From contig JACZZP010000007.1 of NCBI GenBank assembly GCA_015183035.1, positions 62,001 through 126,000 on the forward strand: 64,000 bases of DNA, read 5' to 3'. Under the pieces are notes generated by a model, which had not been told where the DNA came from, did not search any database, and saw nothing but the letters and a program-made list of their open reading frames with translations. Position 1 is the stretch's first letter; every line of letters begins with the position of its first letter. Positions 50,601-63,800 of the stretch are shown here, one piece after another. The DNA comes from Meloidogyne chitwoodi (Eukaryota > Nematoda > Chromadorea > Rhabditida > Meloidogynidae). The position numbers and the translations under genes are program-made.

Positions 50601-51587
50601 TTGTATATTCACAATCTGGGACCTATAAAATAAAAATCAGAATTGAAGTTTTTTTAATTTTTACCAAAATAGCATCTGACAATAAAGGTTCAGTTGGAAC
50701 AGTACTTTAAAAATAAAGTTAAACAATGTCTTTTTTAATTAAATTCATACCCAACTTCCAAATCTGTGCCTACAGGTCTTTCAGTGTGTTGATATGAACA
50801 AAGAATTTTAAATGCTCTATCGACTTTTGTCACAAAACGAGGATGAAAATTAACAATTAAAATAATTGAATAACTCATTCCTTGTGGTCTTCTTTCTTTA
50901 ATCATTCCACAATCATTTAAACGAATTTCAATTCCTGCTTGAGGCAAATCGTTGTTATAAAATTCTCTTCTGCATTCAGATAATCCAAATTGCCCTTGAA
51001 CATAAATATTTCCTCTAAAATTGAACTAAAAATTAAGTGAAATTAAATTTAGTTAAAGAAATAGGGACACTCGAATCGGACATTGCGAAACAAAAAAGTT
51101 TGAAACAAAAATTTATTGAATTACGAAACAAAACGACATTTCACATATTTTGGTATTTTGCTATTTTTCATTTTAACTAATGACAAAATGTCATTAAGGC
51201 AAAACGCGACATAATGTCAATTGAGGAAAACGTGACAAAATGACAGAGATAACGAACACTCAGTTTTAAATTACCTAAATGAATTTTTTGTTCTTATACT
51301 GAATTCTACACCTCTATCAGTGCATTGAATGAGAGGAGCTTCAATAACTTCATTGTCTAAAAATAAATTTACTTTTTAATTTTATTAAAAAAATACTGAC
51401 CAATAATATCAGGTGTTGAAAGTAAAGGTGTAGGAGTAGGGGAAGGTATAGGGAGGGAATAACCAGCATAATTATTATTAGATTGTTGGGGATAATAATT
51501 ATTATTATCATAAGGTGACGCTGCTAAAGAATATTGCAATGAAACGATAAAATAAAATAAACAAAGAAAAATAAATTTTTGAAGCAT
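47663..51587 (-). CDS. Cuticlin-like ZP-domain membrane protein
   Basis: ZP proteins of this type polymerise into cuticle ribbons in nematodes. A signal peptide (MLQKFIFLCLFYFIVSLQYS) is followed by a Tyr/Asn/Pro-rich stretch and the ZP domain: IQCTDRGVEFSIRTKNSF, GLSECRREFYNN, GIEIRLNDCGMIKERRPQGM, HPRFVTKVDRAFKILCSY, DCEYTMRI, GELIFHRWEC, VKNCRVFDGGNENVTLIDER and FHFPDRTQMNFRCQIQSCN. After a disordered Gln/Ser region comes one membrane span (TLVILFGIICLLSCILIS). The last exon (47739-47663) encodes DPRKALAQIFDKN to the stop; it joins in phase to the exon ending at 48460. The intron between carries the Merlin element. If that intron were kept, translation would stop at 48452 (QISSN). About a dozen exons. 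Confidence 0.85.
47769..48440 (+). mobile_element. Merlin-type DNA transposon copy, internally deleted
   Basis: It is bounded by perfect 88-bp terminal inverted repeats (47769-47856 and 48353-48440). Both flanks read aaataa directly outside, a possible target duplication, although Merlin elements usually make 8-9 bp ones and the sequence is AT-rich here. The element is 672 bp and sits in the last intron of the ZP gene. Without it (and one flank copy) that intron would be about 42 bp, normal for this genome. The repeats show no mismatch, so the insertion is recent. Confidence 0.88.
47932..48352 (+). pseudogene. Merlin (IS1016-like) transposase, N-terminal fragment
   Basis: The reading starts MIQTLKNFTLLQLYTK and holds a zinc-ribbon-like pattern, CICGSEMRKENY then QWRCKKTTCRKTKG, followed by TFFNGFKLTFKQVIQ. 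A 53-bp intron (gtaaat...ctaag) then joins to IMYFWSRRPVIHI and REIGVSRQSIIDWQNFH, the helix-turn-helix typical of ISXO2/Merlin transposases. Directly after that the right inverted repeat begins, so the whole DDE/ISXO2 catalytic core is deleted. The product could at most bind the ends; the copy cannot move alone. Confidence 0.75.
50249..50301. repeat. 53-bp hairpin sequence in a ZP-gene intron
   Basis: The ends are perfect 12-bp inverted repeats, ctaatagaaagg (50249-50260) and cctttctattag (50290-50301). It lies wholly inside the intron at about 50220-50340. Confidence 0.6.
51165..51250. repeat. Short repeats and palindrome in a ZP-gene intron
   Basis: The motif 'gaca-aatgtcat' recurs three times with different spacers, including the palindrome aatgacaaaatgtcatt at about 51179-51195. 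A similar gacataatgtcaatt occurs at about 13660. Confidence 0.45.
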
Positions 51588-52698
51588 TTTTCTTAAGTAT
51601 TTTTGTTCCTAAAATATCAATCTTATTAAAACGTTATTTTAATTAAAGTTTGTTTTAATACTCTGTTTTTGTTTTAAAATAAACTTGAAATAAATGAACT
51701 TGAAAAGGAAAAATACAATTTAAAAATAAACTTAAAATTATATTAACCTTTACTAATAAACTTAAAAATAAACTTTAAAATAAACCTTGTTTTCAACCAG
51801 AAAAAAATGTGTTTTATTAGGTTTTATTTTTAATATGTGTGGTCATTATTGTTGTCCTTGCAACTGTTTATTTATTTTTAACCTCACCTCGCTTGTATTT
51901 TTCCCATTCTTTTTTAAATGAATGGTAAAACCTCACCTTTTCTAATGGCCAATCCTAATAAAATAATAATAGTAAAATTGCTTAGAAAACCAAAAAAAGG
52001 TAAAAATCGAACGCTTATTGAGAAAAAAGGGAATAACAGTTTTGAGGCCAATTATTATTTTCCTCTAGAATTTACTCCTTTATCGTTTATAGTCTGCGCG
52101 GCGTTTTAGATTCAAAATTGAGGACAACGGAAGCAACAAAAATAAAAATAATTGGAAAAGAATAATTAAAAAATTAAAAATATTGCAAAAAAATAAATAA
52201 ATTAGCCTTAAATATATTTTTCAAAAAATATTTGAGGATTTATAAACATTTTCAGAAAAATGATTATTTATGGCATAATATTTTTTGACTACAAAACCGG
52301 ATATTTTTTTTTTAATATTTTTTGGTTTTGGAAGAGAACAATGTTCACAACTTTATTACATTAATTCTTTTATTATTAAATCTTTAAGCATAAACTTGAA
52401 AAAATGCTAAAGAGATTATCCCAACTTGGAGGTGTGCGCAATAGAAATTGTACGTTTTTTTAGTAAAATAATAGTTTGGATTGGACAAGAATGGAAAAAT
52501 AATCAAAATATTATTTTTATTATTCTCAAAAAAATAAATTTTATTTTTCCTAGAAAAAAATAAGCCTTTTTAAAGGCAAAAAAGCCTATTAAAAATATTA
52601 TTATTTTTTAAATTATTTAAAAAATGAAGTTTGATTAAATAAAATTGAAAAATATTATTATTATTAATAATTTTTTTTAATTTAAATTTTTTAAATTT
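51588..52698. other. Intergenic, AT-rich
   Basis: Upstream of the ZP gene and downstream of the DOMON/b561 gene, all on the minus strand. No gene is seen. Confidence 0.5.
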
Positions 52699-55080
52699 TT
52701 AATGAAATAAAATAAGAAGTACAAGCAAAAACGCAGAGCCAGCAAATGTACAAACTGCTCCCAAAAACATTGTTCTTCGCGCCGAAATAAGCTTTAAATA
52801 TAAGAAATAATTTTGAATTATTTCTTAAAAATATTTTAAAAATAAAATTCCAAAAATTAACCTTTGAGGAAAAGTTTTTACGTGTATGGTAATAATAAGC
52901 ATCTGAAGGTGTTGATCCTCTAGTTCTAGTCTGCATCTCCATGGCAGAAATCTTTTCTCTTTCGCGCAACTCAATAAAACGTAATACTTCACTGACCACT
53001 ATAAAAATAATAAAAGCAACATTTAAAACAATTAAAAAGCAATAGGCAAAATCGGCAAGAGCAAAATGCGATCTAAAAATAATTTTAAAAAATTCTGACT
53101 CAAATATCCAATTTTTAAATTTTAGAGTCTTACTTGAAAGTTGAGATGGCAAGATAAATGGCAACTTGGGCAAGTAAAAAGGCAATTAGTCCAATGCTAA
53201 AAATGGGTAATATGTATATAATAATAAATCAAGTTATAAAGTGCCTTCTATGAATCCAATTAAAAATTGGCCTCTTAGGATCATCAATTCCACATCTAAT
53301 AATGGCACCAAAAGGTTGTGAAAATGCTAATAAAACAGCTAAAGCACCCGACTAAAAAATTAATTTAATAAAAAATTTTAATTTTAAAAAATAACAAGTG
53401 AATGCCATTCAGGTGCTCCAATTGAAGACCTTCCAAACCAAGGACCAGTCCAACTTCCTTTATTCCAAATAATGAATATAATTGAACAAATCATTAAAAT
53501 AACGGCAAAAAAGTTTAAAGTACGATGAATCTTAATAATTAATCAGTAAAATTCTTTTTATTAAATAATTAAAACATACATGAAACCAAATCTTAAGTCC
53601 CATAACTGTTGTATGAGGCCATGAATCACGCATATAACGAGCAGAATAAATAGCTATTGTAGTCATTCCAAGCCAAGCAATGAGCATAAGAATACCTAAA
53701 GAATTAAAAAAATTGAAGCAAAATACGGCTTAATTTCGTTATAGGGGCATAAGTATGGCATGCCCTTATAACGAGATTTAATTGAAAATTAATTTTAAAT
53801 AAATTACTTCTCTAATTTAAAAATATTAAAATACCATGTAAATCAACAAAAGTTAATCCTTTTCCACCTTTAGCAGCCCCAGTTGATACAAAACTGCCAT
53901 TTCCATTATTTGAAGCAGAATCTTTATTTACCATAAATTTAGCAGCTTCATCAGGATTTAATATTAAAATAGGATCTGCTGAAGTAAATGGAAATTCTTC
54001 CTGATTTGTTGAGTCCAGAGCATGAATTATTAATTCTAAAATTTAAATTAATTAAAAAGTAAAAGGTTTTATTTACTTTGTGGGTTTTCTGCGGCTCCTT
54101 TTGCTAGTAATAAATGATAAGCCTTTTTAAGGTTTGGACTGAAAGAATTAGCTTGATTGTAGCCTTGACGAAACTAAATACACAAGTATAATTGTGTTTT
54201 TTAAAGTTTGTATTTCAAGTTTATCTAAAAATAATTTTCTAAAATTTAATTAAAATGTTTTTGTTTTAAAGTTTATTTATGTTCTGTTTTTGTTTTAAAG
54301 TTTATTTATGTTCTGTTTTTGTTTTAAAGTTTATTCTGCATTTTTTCAGGTTTTATTTTTCTATATATTTATTCCTATAATCTTCTAATATTATAAATAA
54401 TTCCCTCCTTACCCTACAAAATATTCCATCTTCTGTAGCTGTCCCTTCAAGCAATTCCAAAATTCCTTCATTACTTCCCTATTATTTTTAAAAAATCTTT
54501 TAATATTTTTGCATGTTTATTTACCGGAGGAGATGCTTTATTTGATTTTTCACCGGCAGGGTTCATTCCTAAATTGACTTCTACATTGCCGTTAGAGTTA
54601 ATTACACAATAAGTTACAAAGTCATTGCCCTTAAAAATAAGTAACTAAAAAATAATAAAATAAATATTAACCATTAAAGTATCTTCTGAAAATCCTAAAG
54701 CAATATATCTAATATCAGGTGTATTCCTCCTTGTGAAAAGTTCTAAGAGAATAAAATTAAAAAATAATAATAATTTTAAAAAACCAATTTCAACTGTTTC
54801 ATTAGGGTTTTCAATATCTGGTTTAACTGAAAATAAATAATGACACTCATTTTGTTGTTGCTGAGGGCATCCTCCGAGTACGCATCTTTTAGTATTTCCG
54901 CATTGTGAAACATCAAAAAGGTTAGAAGATATAAACTAAAATTTTTTTAAAAATAATTTAACAATAAAATAAATAAAAGAAAACCTGAAACAAATTTAAT
55001 AATAGAATAATAATGTTGATATTAGTATATTTTAGTAATAGGCGGCATGAAGAATTTGATTTTCTACAGAGGGCCGCCAT
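52699..55080 (-). CDS. DOMON-cytochrome b561 protein (FRRS1-like)
   Basis: Members move electrons across membranes and can reduce ferric iron. Start MAALCRKSNSSCRLLLKY precedes a hydrophobic stretch (INIIILLLNLF), probably a signal anchor. The DOMON part includes SQCGNTKRCVLGGCP, CHYLFSVKPD, DIRYIALGFSEDTLM and NDFVTYCV. The b561 part has LTFVDLHGILMLIAWLGMTT, then IWFHMHRTLNFFAVILM, GAPEWHSLGALAVLLAF, GIDDPKRPIFNWIHRRHF and two more spans. The four heme-ligand His (DLHG, MHR, EWHS, WIHR) are present. The last exon joins in the frame giving ARRTMFLGAVCTFAGSAFLL, a final span, ending LILFH. About ten exons, roughly 560 residues. Confidence 0.85.
53731..53780. repeat. Foldback sequence in a DOMON/b561 intron
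   Basis: Arms tcgttataggggcat (53736-53750) and its complement atgcccttataacga (53760-53774) differ by one base; the arms can be extended by about six bases with two mismatches. The loop is nine bases. Confidence 0.6.
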
Positions 55081-57837
55081 AGACGCTTAAATAAATTAAA
55101 TAAATTTTAAAACAATTAAAAGCAATTTGAAATTGATTTTTAATTATTGATTTTAATTTTATTAATAATTTTATACGTTTTTATTTTAAAAATATAATAT
55201 TTTTATATTTATTTAGCAAAAAATAAAAGCAAAATAATAAGTAATAAAATTATAAAATCGTGGAAATACGCGTGGAAATTTAAAAAATATAATTTAGAAA
55301 TATAATATTATAAATTTTTTAATAAAACACAAAGAAAAAGTAAACAAAAATGAATTGGGGAAAATAAAAATTAAATAAAAAAAAGTTGGGATCAAATGTC
55401 ACTCTGCCAATTATATTAAAAATAGAAAAGTTTTAAAAAATTAAAAAATTTTTTTGTTATTTGCTTTTTATTTCCCACAAAATATAATAATTTTTTAAAT
55501 ATTTTTTTTTGCTAAATTCAAAAAATATTTAAAAAATTAATTTTTTAACGAGAGTAAAAATAATAATATATACTTTTTTTAGAGTGATTGATTTCAAATT
55601 CCTCTATAAATTTTGTTTGTTATTTTGCAGGGAAAATTTTGGGAAAGAGAAAAAACAGGATTTATTTTAATAAAATGAATTAACAAATTAAAAGTCAAAA
55701 AATTTCGGGGAGAAGTGACAAAGATCGATTGGAAAATAAAAGTTATTTTTTTAATAAAAAAAATAAATTTTATAAAATATTAATGACAAATTAAAATTAA
55801 TTAAAAAAGGTTATAGTCGTGAGCAATTTAAAAATATAAATATTTTTATTTAAGATATATAAAAAAATTTTTTTCTTAAAATTATGACGCATTCTTTAAT
55901 AAATTATATTTTATTTATTTTTTTAATTTAAAAATATTCGACGAATGAAATTTATTTATGAATGTATTTTTGGTGTTATTTTTAAAATCCAATTTTTGCC
56001 CTTTTACACTAATAAGAGAACCAAATAAAAAAAATAAATTAATAAAAAAATTTAATTTAATTTAGAATTAAATATTTTAAAAACTAAAATATTGTTAGAT
56101 AAAAATACTAATTAAATATGAAAAAATAAAATGTCATTATTTAATAGCAAAAGCCAATTTTAAATTGCAAAAAATATTATAGTAAAGTTTTTTTAATTAA
56201 AAAAAACTTTATATATTTTTTATAATACAAGAATATTGATTATGAATAATTTTCTCGTTTTAAAAAAATAGTGAAAAAAGGTTGGAAAATGAATAAAATA
56301 TGCAACTTTAAGATTAATTTTAAATTTAGTTATCAAAGAAAAAATTATTTGAAATTTTTTTAAAATAAAGAAAATATTTTTGAAAATAAAAAAATTTGAC
56401 AAAAAATATGAAAATATTAATATTCTTAAAATTGTAATAAAATTACTAGTTGCAGTGGAACATTAATAGTAAATAAAAATAAAATAATTTATTGTGTTTA
56501 ATATTTACTTAGAATGCGCAAAAGTGTAAAATTTTAGATGAACTTCTTTTATTTAATTTTTAAATTACGTAAATATTGAATATTAATTTAAAATAAAAAA
56601 TAATTTTTGAGTTTTTGGAGGTTAAAAAATGTATTATCTGAATAACACCGGGGAAAATTAAGATAAATCAATCGAATCCGATTATAAATGCTCAAATAAG
56701 AAGGTTATAAGTACACATTTTATTTTTTGTAGCCAAAAACAATTTTTAAGAATATTACTAAAAAATAAATTAAATACGTACCTAATTATTTATTAGCAAA
56801 ATAGGAAAAAAAAATAAAAGTTGTAAGAAGAAAAGAGTATTAATGTATTGCATGAGAGAATTTTTTACACAATTTTTTTTTATTTTTATTAAAAAAAAAC
56901 CTGTTCATCAAGGACGGTAACCACCAACGACAACCTTAAAAAATAAGGGCCTTTTCTGCATTTAATTTGAAGAGAAAATTACGTACAGAAAGAAAAATAA
57001 TTATTTTTAAAAAATTTAACCATTTTTAGCCTGAAGCATTGACCCACTTGAAGTTGTCACTCACCAGAATCTGTCGACTTCATTAGATAAATAGGTGCTG
57101 ATTTACATCTATCTTCATTATTAATAAGAAAAGTACAATTAAAAATACAAAAATTAGAATTGAAAAAATAAAGAAACTTTAAAAGAAAAATAAACTTTTC
57201 ATTCCAAGAGAGACTCTAACGAACTTTTTATTTTTACCATTTTGACATTTTGACACAAACACTTTTACCAATTTTTTTCCTTCATTTTTTGTTAACTTTT
57301 AAAAATTTCAGTAAACAATTTAAGCCTTTATTTTTCTTTTTTTTTAAATTTAACGGCTTCTAAACCTTTCTAAATTAATTTTTTAAGAAAAAGAAATCCT
57401 TTTTTATGCCTATACAATTTTTTAATAAAATGTTTGACCAATTGCGTGAATATTTTTATAGAAAATTAATTCCTTTAAAAATTTATTTAAAAATTAATTT
57501 CTTCATTTCTAATTTTTCTTTTTGTTTTAAATTTTTATTCTATTATAAAATTTACTTCTTTTGTTTTTTAAAATACATTTTTTATTGGAAAATGTTCCTT
57601 TGCGCATTTTCACGTGAGGTGGTGGTCTTTTCTCTTAAGCACCAATTAAAGCATTTTTATAATTTAAATACAATATTTTATCTTTTTCTTTCTTTTTCTT
57701 TTTTTCATTTTTTAATCAATTCTTGGCTTTTTGTGTTTTTTAAATTTATTATTTAATTGATTAAAATTTTTTAACTTTTTTATATTTTTAAATTTTATTA
57801 AATATAATAGTTTATTTATATATTCAGTTTAATTAGA
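55081..57837. other. Divergent upstream region
   Basis: The space between the minus-strand DOMON/b561 gene and the plus-strand doublecortin gene should hold both promoters. It is very AT-rich. On the minus strand, two exon-like pieces near 57084-57064 (ATGAAGTCGACAGATTCTG|gtgagt) and 56935-56902 are framed by good splice sites. No complete gene is seen. Confidence 0.45.
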
Positions 57838-60800
57838 ATGTCTTTTGACAGTCCGCGCCAAAAAAGAACAACAATAAGCTCTGGATCATTAGGCAAGTTG
57901 GGAAAATACATAAACCAGAATTATTAAATAAAAAACCGAAATAGTCGTTTTTATTTTTCAGAATCAAAAAATACAACTGGCAGTATTTCTTTATCAGAAT
58001 CTACTAAATTCAGAAAACTTCGAAGGAAACGTAGTCAAATTGTGAGAAATTCGCTAAGAGGTTTAAATAATATTATTTTTTAATTTTATTTTTAAATTAA
58101 AGGATCAATTCCTTTGCTTGCTGACAATTTATTTCCAAATTTACCTCAATTTGTATGTTTTTTCTATTTTTTTTTTAATTTTAAATTTAATGTTTATAAA
58201 GAAAATAAAACAAGCAGAAAAACGAGCTACTCAAAAATCGCTTCCATCAATTGTTACATCAAAAGCTTTAGCCGTAGCTGAGAATCGCCGTGCAAAAACT
58301 GTTTTCTTTTATAGGGACGGCGACGAATACTTTACGGTTTTTTTTATAAAATTATTATTTTTTATTAAATATTTTTAACGCGCGTAGTCAACGGAAGTTA
58401 TTTTATTTTATTAATTTTTTCATATTTATTTTTTTCTATTTTTTTACTTAAATGTTCTGACTAGATTTTTTAATAAAATATTTAAATTTACATTAGTTAA
58501 AAAATCTCAACAATTTTTACTTAATTATTAATAAATAATTTAAAGATAATTGTATATATTTATACCTTCTCTCACTTTCATATACGAATTTTCTTTAAGC
58601 ATTTAGAAAATAAATAATTAAAGAATATAATTTTAAAAAATAAATTAATTATAAAATTTTTTAAATTTTATTTAGCAATTATTTAATTTTTAAAATTTTT
58701 CTCTTTTTTTAATATTAAACATGTCTTCTCTACCTTCAATTTTTGAAAATTCAAATTTAGATGAAAGGAGCAATTCTCGTCAATTCCCTCTAGGAGTGGG
58801 TGGTAGTAACCTAACTAGGCGTGCCAGTACTTCGGTTATTCAAAATTTAAATTAATTTAAATAATATTTTTGTTTAAAAATATTTAATAATTTTCTAAAC
58901 ATTTATTTTTTACTAAAAAAATTTTTATCAATTGTTTAAATTTAGCATAATCTTTTTTATTATTTTTATTACCATAGCAACCTTTTTATTTATTTGTTGT
59001 CCTCTTATTATTTTATAAAACTTGAACACTTTATGCTAATAAATTAATCATTAAAAATCTATTACCATTTGTTACTTTTTGAAAAAATTCTAAAAAAATT
59101 ATAGCTGTCTCTTTAAAATAAAAATTTATAAGAATTTACATATTTTGTTTCCTTTCTAAATAATTAATTAAGTTTTTGCATTGCTTCTATATTTAGGCAT
59201 AATTGCAAAAAATAATATTTAAATTAATTATGTGGTTTGAGAAAATAAAAATTTATATAATTTTTTAAAATATTAATTTAATTTTAGGGTGTTCGAGTAC
59301 CAATAACTAAAGGCCGTTTTCGAACAATGGATGCACTTATGGATTCTTTAAATGAATCAATTCCTATGCCTTTTGGTGTTCGTCGATTGCATACTCCAAG
59401 TGGAAAAACACCAATTCGTTCATTAGACGAACTTAAACCACATGGAAGGTTAATTAAAAATAATTGAACAAAATTTGAGATAAAATTTCTAAATTAATTT
59501 TATAGATATATTGCTGCCTCGAGTACTCGTCGAGTTCAGGGTGTCGATTTAGAAGCTATCGAGCGTAGAAAACGCCACAGGGAAGATGCTCAACGTCGCT
59601 GGAACTTTCAAAATTCACCAACAACAGCAACACATGGAGGGAATTCTGCAAATTTAATGCAAATAATTCAAATTAATCCTAAATCTGCTACTTCAGAAAT
59701 TAATGTTAGTTAATATTTTATTTTTAAAAATTTAAATTTTAAAATATTAATTAAATAAAAAATTATTTTTAAATTTACAATAAATCCGGTTATAAGGACA
59801 TACTGTCTGAAATATGTCCTTATATCCGAATTGTCCCTTTTATCCATTTAATCGTAAACAAATACTTTTTTCTATTTTTTTAACTTTTTTAAGCTTTTAT
59901 ATAAGTATATTCATTTAACATGTACTTATTTTTAATTTAATCCCTAAACTGTTATTACTCCATTATTTTTAATATTAATATTTTAATTGCTTTTTTTTTG
60001 GGATTCTTTTTATTTTTATAATCTTTATCTTCACAGATTTTTTAATTTTTTTTTATTAAAAGGTTCATTTTATAATATATTTTTTAAATAATTTATTTTC
60101 CCATGAATATATAAAAAAATTAATTTTTTTTATAAAAAATCTTAAGAGTTTTTATTAAAAAATATTTTTTTATTTAAAAAAATATTTTTTTTAAATTATT
60201 GCATATTTCGTTTATTAATTTTTCTCGTTTTTTACTTGACAATTACAGATTTTTACTTTAATATATAACACTCTCATTGTTATTTATAGACAGCTATTTA
60301 TTAAATGTCAATATCTCATTTAAAAGTTGTTTATGTTAGTATTATATTATATAGGTATTAATGTTTTTATTCCAAAATGTTTAAAAAACCGGAAAAACAT
60401 GTTCTTGTTTTTGAAAAATGTTTTAATTTTATGTTTCCGGAAAACAAACATTTTTGTTTTTATTCTTCCGAAAACATGTTTTTAAGAAAAACAAGTTTTT
60501 TACTAAAAACATTGTTTAACTGAATTTATTAGAAAAACATGTTTTTGTTTAATAGTTTATGTGTTTGTAAAAAAACTTAAACATATATTTGTTTAAAATT
60601 AACAGACATTTTTTCCCACACAACAAGAGTACACATATTTTATAAAAATTTATTTAAATATTCACATTAATTAATAAATGCTTGACAAGTTGGTTTCACT
60701 TTTTCACCACGCAATAAATACAGCAAACAGTGAGACAAACTCTTCAACTACTTTTTCTACGAGGGTTTTTCGTTTACTTTTATGTTGCATTTTTCTTTAT

Positions 60801-63800
60801 TTTTTTCGATTTTTATTTTTCAAATTTAAAATATTTTAAAGGAATTTTAACATCTTAAAAATACTATTATTAAAAACCCTGACTAAATTTTAAATAAAAA
60901 ATATCCTCAATTTTTATTAAATTTTTTAGAGTCAAAATCTTTTAAACAATCAACGAGAACAGATGTTTCAGACAAGTGGTGAAACTGTATTGCGCTCTCG
61001 TGGTGAAAAGCTACCAACGGCATCTGTTGAAGCTTCATCTTTAAGCAATCAACAAAGAGTAAACACATTTATGCCGGTAACGTCAAAACAGGTCTGAAAA
61101 TACAAAATATACTAATACAAATATTCTTTAAAATTGTTTAGATTTATTTTGTGCTTAATGGAAATCCACATCGTTTTTATCGTACACTTGTCAGCCCACT
61201 ACGTCGAGGTGAACTTGATCACCTGCTTGAGGAGATTAGCGAAGGATTACATGTTGCTATTTTTCGAATTTACTCATTCGAAGGCGATCGCATCCTTAAC
61301 GTTGAACAGTTAGTTTTCTATATAATTATTTTGTTTTTTCTTTTACAGACTTCTTCAACTAAAAGACTCACGTGCAATTGCAGTGCCTCGTCATGAACGT
61401 TTAATTCTTAATGGCCAAACAAATTCAGATATTTTAAGGCCAGTTATCCCTATACAAACACAAAAGCAACAACAACAACTTCTATCAACTGGTTCTCTTC
61501 TTTTGCCACCAATTAAAAATAGCAATAATCAAAAATCTAATAAAGGCTCAACATCTAAATCAGTGCCTCCATATTACTCAAAAAGTAAGAGAAAATTTTC
61601 TAAACTTGTTATATTTAATTTATAGATCGTCAGCCAAGCAATAACATTGACCGACTGCCTGCATATGAAAATATTTCTAACAATATTGCTCGTTTTGAAA
61701 ATAATTCTAAAAAGAAACGAATTCTTCATTCAACAAATTCAATTGATAATAATGATCATAAATCAATCAAACCCCAAGAAACTTCCATACGTCAACGTTC
61801 ATTTAGTTCAAATAATGCAATAGCACCTCCACTTGCTTCTTCTGCTTTAAATGCTATTAAAGTAAAGAGAAAACTGACAGCGATTGGACCAACCAATACA
61901 ATAAATACTATTGTTGCTAATACTAATACTTCTTCGACAAATACAACAATAACAACTAGTAATATTTATTTAAATTTATAAACACAATTTAGCAGACTCA
62001 GATTCTGGTCGGCCTCGTTCAGCAATGGAGGAATTAGAAAATATGGCTACTGAAGAAAACGAAGTAGAACAGGAAATAAAAGAAAATGAGGAAGATGCAG
62101 AGGAGGATGATTATCCAGAAGAGCCTCCAGAATTAAAAGCATTACACCAAGTAATACAAAAAAAGAAAAGAAAAAAATCTTCAAAAGAGAAAAATAAAGA
62201 AGAAATTGAAGAAAATGAAGAGAAAGAAGAAGAAAAGGATGAAAAGACGAATCAAAATGAAGTGGAAGAAGAAGAGGATAAAAATATTGATATAGTGAGG
62301 AATGAGACTCAAGAGACTATTAAAAATGGAACTAAAGAAAATGAGGAGGATATTGAAGAGAATAATTATTTAGAAGAACCATCTGAATTAGTAATATATA
62401 ATGATAATAATAATGTTGAAATTGGAGAAATTAAAGATGATGGAAACAATGTAAATTTTTAAATTATTTTTTAATTAATTTTAAATATTTTTAATAAAAT
62501 AGGGGACAGAAAATGATAAAAAAGAAGAAAAAATAATATCTCCTAAAATGACTGAAGAAGAAATGCAAATAAATCCACATATTCAATTTAATGATGACAA
62601 TACAGAACAAACTAATGAAGGGGACTTGAGTGGAATATATTCTGAAGAATTGGAACATATACTCTATGGACAAGCGGCAATAAAAATTCAAAGCGCATGG
62701 AGAGGGTATTAAATTATTTTTATGTTTTGATTGCGATTTTTGTTTTAAATTTACTCTTAATGTTTACAGTTATAATGTACGCAAGGGATTTAAACATACT
62801 CGTTTTTCCGATTATCCAACATATATTGGAACAAGCAATTATGGCCCAAGGAGACGTTCAAAAAATAATTTGTATAAACCTAATGAGAGACATCAAGCAA
62901 TTGTTACACGTGTTAAAACTCCAATTTCTGGAAAAGTAAAAAAATTTGAGGTTAATTTAAATATGTTTTTTTATTTTAGAGGGGTACTGCTTCATTTAGA
63001 AAGAAGTCTTCTACAACAATGCTCATTCCTGACTATGGGAATGAAACTGCCCACGATTCTTCTTCAGATAGAGAAGAAGCAAGTGTTACAGAGTTACTTC
63101 AAGGAAAACAAAGATTAGGTTGGGAAATGTCACAGGAACAGAATGATAGAAACCCAGTAAATACACAGAGAACTCCCCGTACAGGTTTTATTATTTTAAT
63201 ATTTTCTCATTTTCAAAGAATTTTTTCTAAATATTTTCATTTTTTATAGATTATTTCTATACAATCACTGTACTCACCGGTAATCGTTGGGCTGCTGATA
63301 CTGAAGCAGACCTTTATGTTATAATGCATGGAACTGGAGGTATAGAATCTGAACGACTTTGGCTTCGTCAAGAGGTTTAAAAATTCAATTATATTAACTT
63401 TAAAAAACTTATAGTTTACAAATTGGTTGCAAAGTGGTACAAATGGTCAACGATTTCGGCAAAACCATTCGGATTCTTTCCAATTTAGAGTGCCTAATCG
63501 TTTTGGAATTTTGAAAAAATTGACAATTGGTCACGATAGCAAAGGATATGGTTTATATATATTTTTTATTTTTCTAACATTTTTTGAAAAATAGGTGCTG
63601 GTATTTTTATTGATCGAATAATGGTTACTGAAGATGAAGAAGCTAGCGATGATTGTCGCCAATTTCTTTTCCTTTGCAATAAAGTATTTTTTTAATCAAA
63701 ATTAAATTTAAAAAAATCATTAAGTGGCTCGATTCTGGACAAGTTGATGGCAAATTGGAACGCACAATTCGACTTAACTCCTTTTATGAGATTTCTTCAA

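Noticed and set aside
57406..57756. 116-codon Phe/Lys-rich plus-strand frame upstream of the doublecortin gene
   Set aside because: Low-complexity T-rich DNA; no domain and no splice-leader acceptor.
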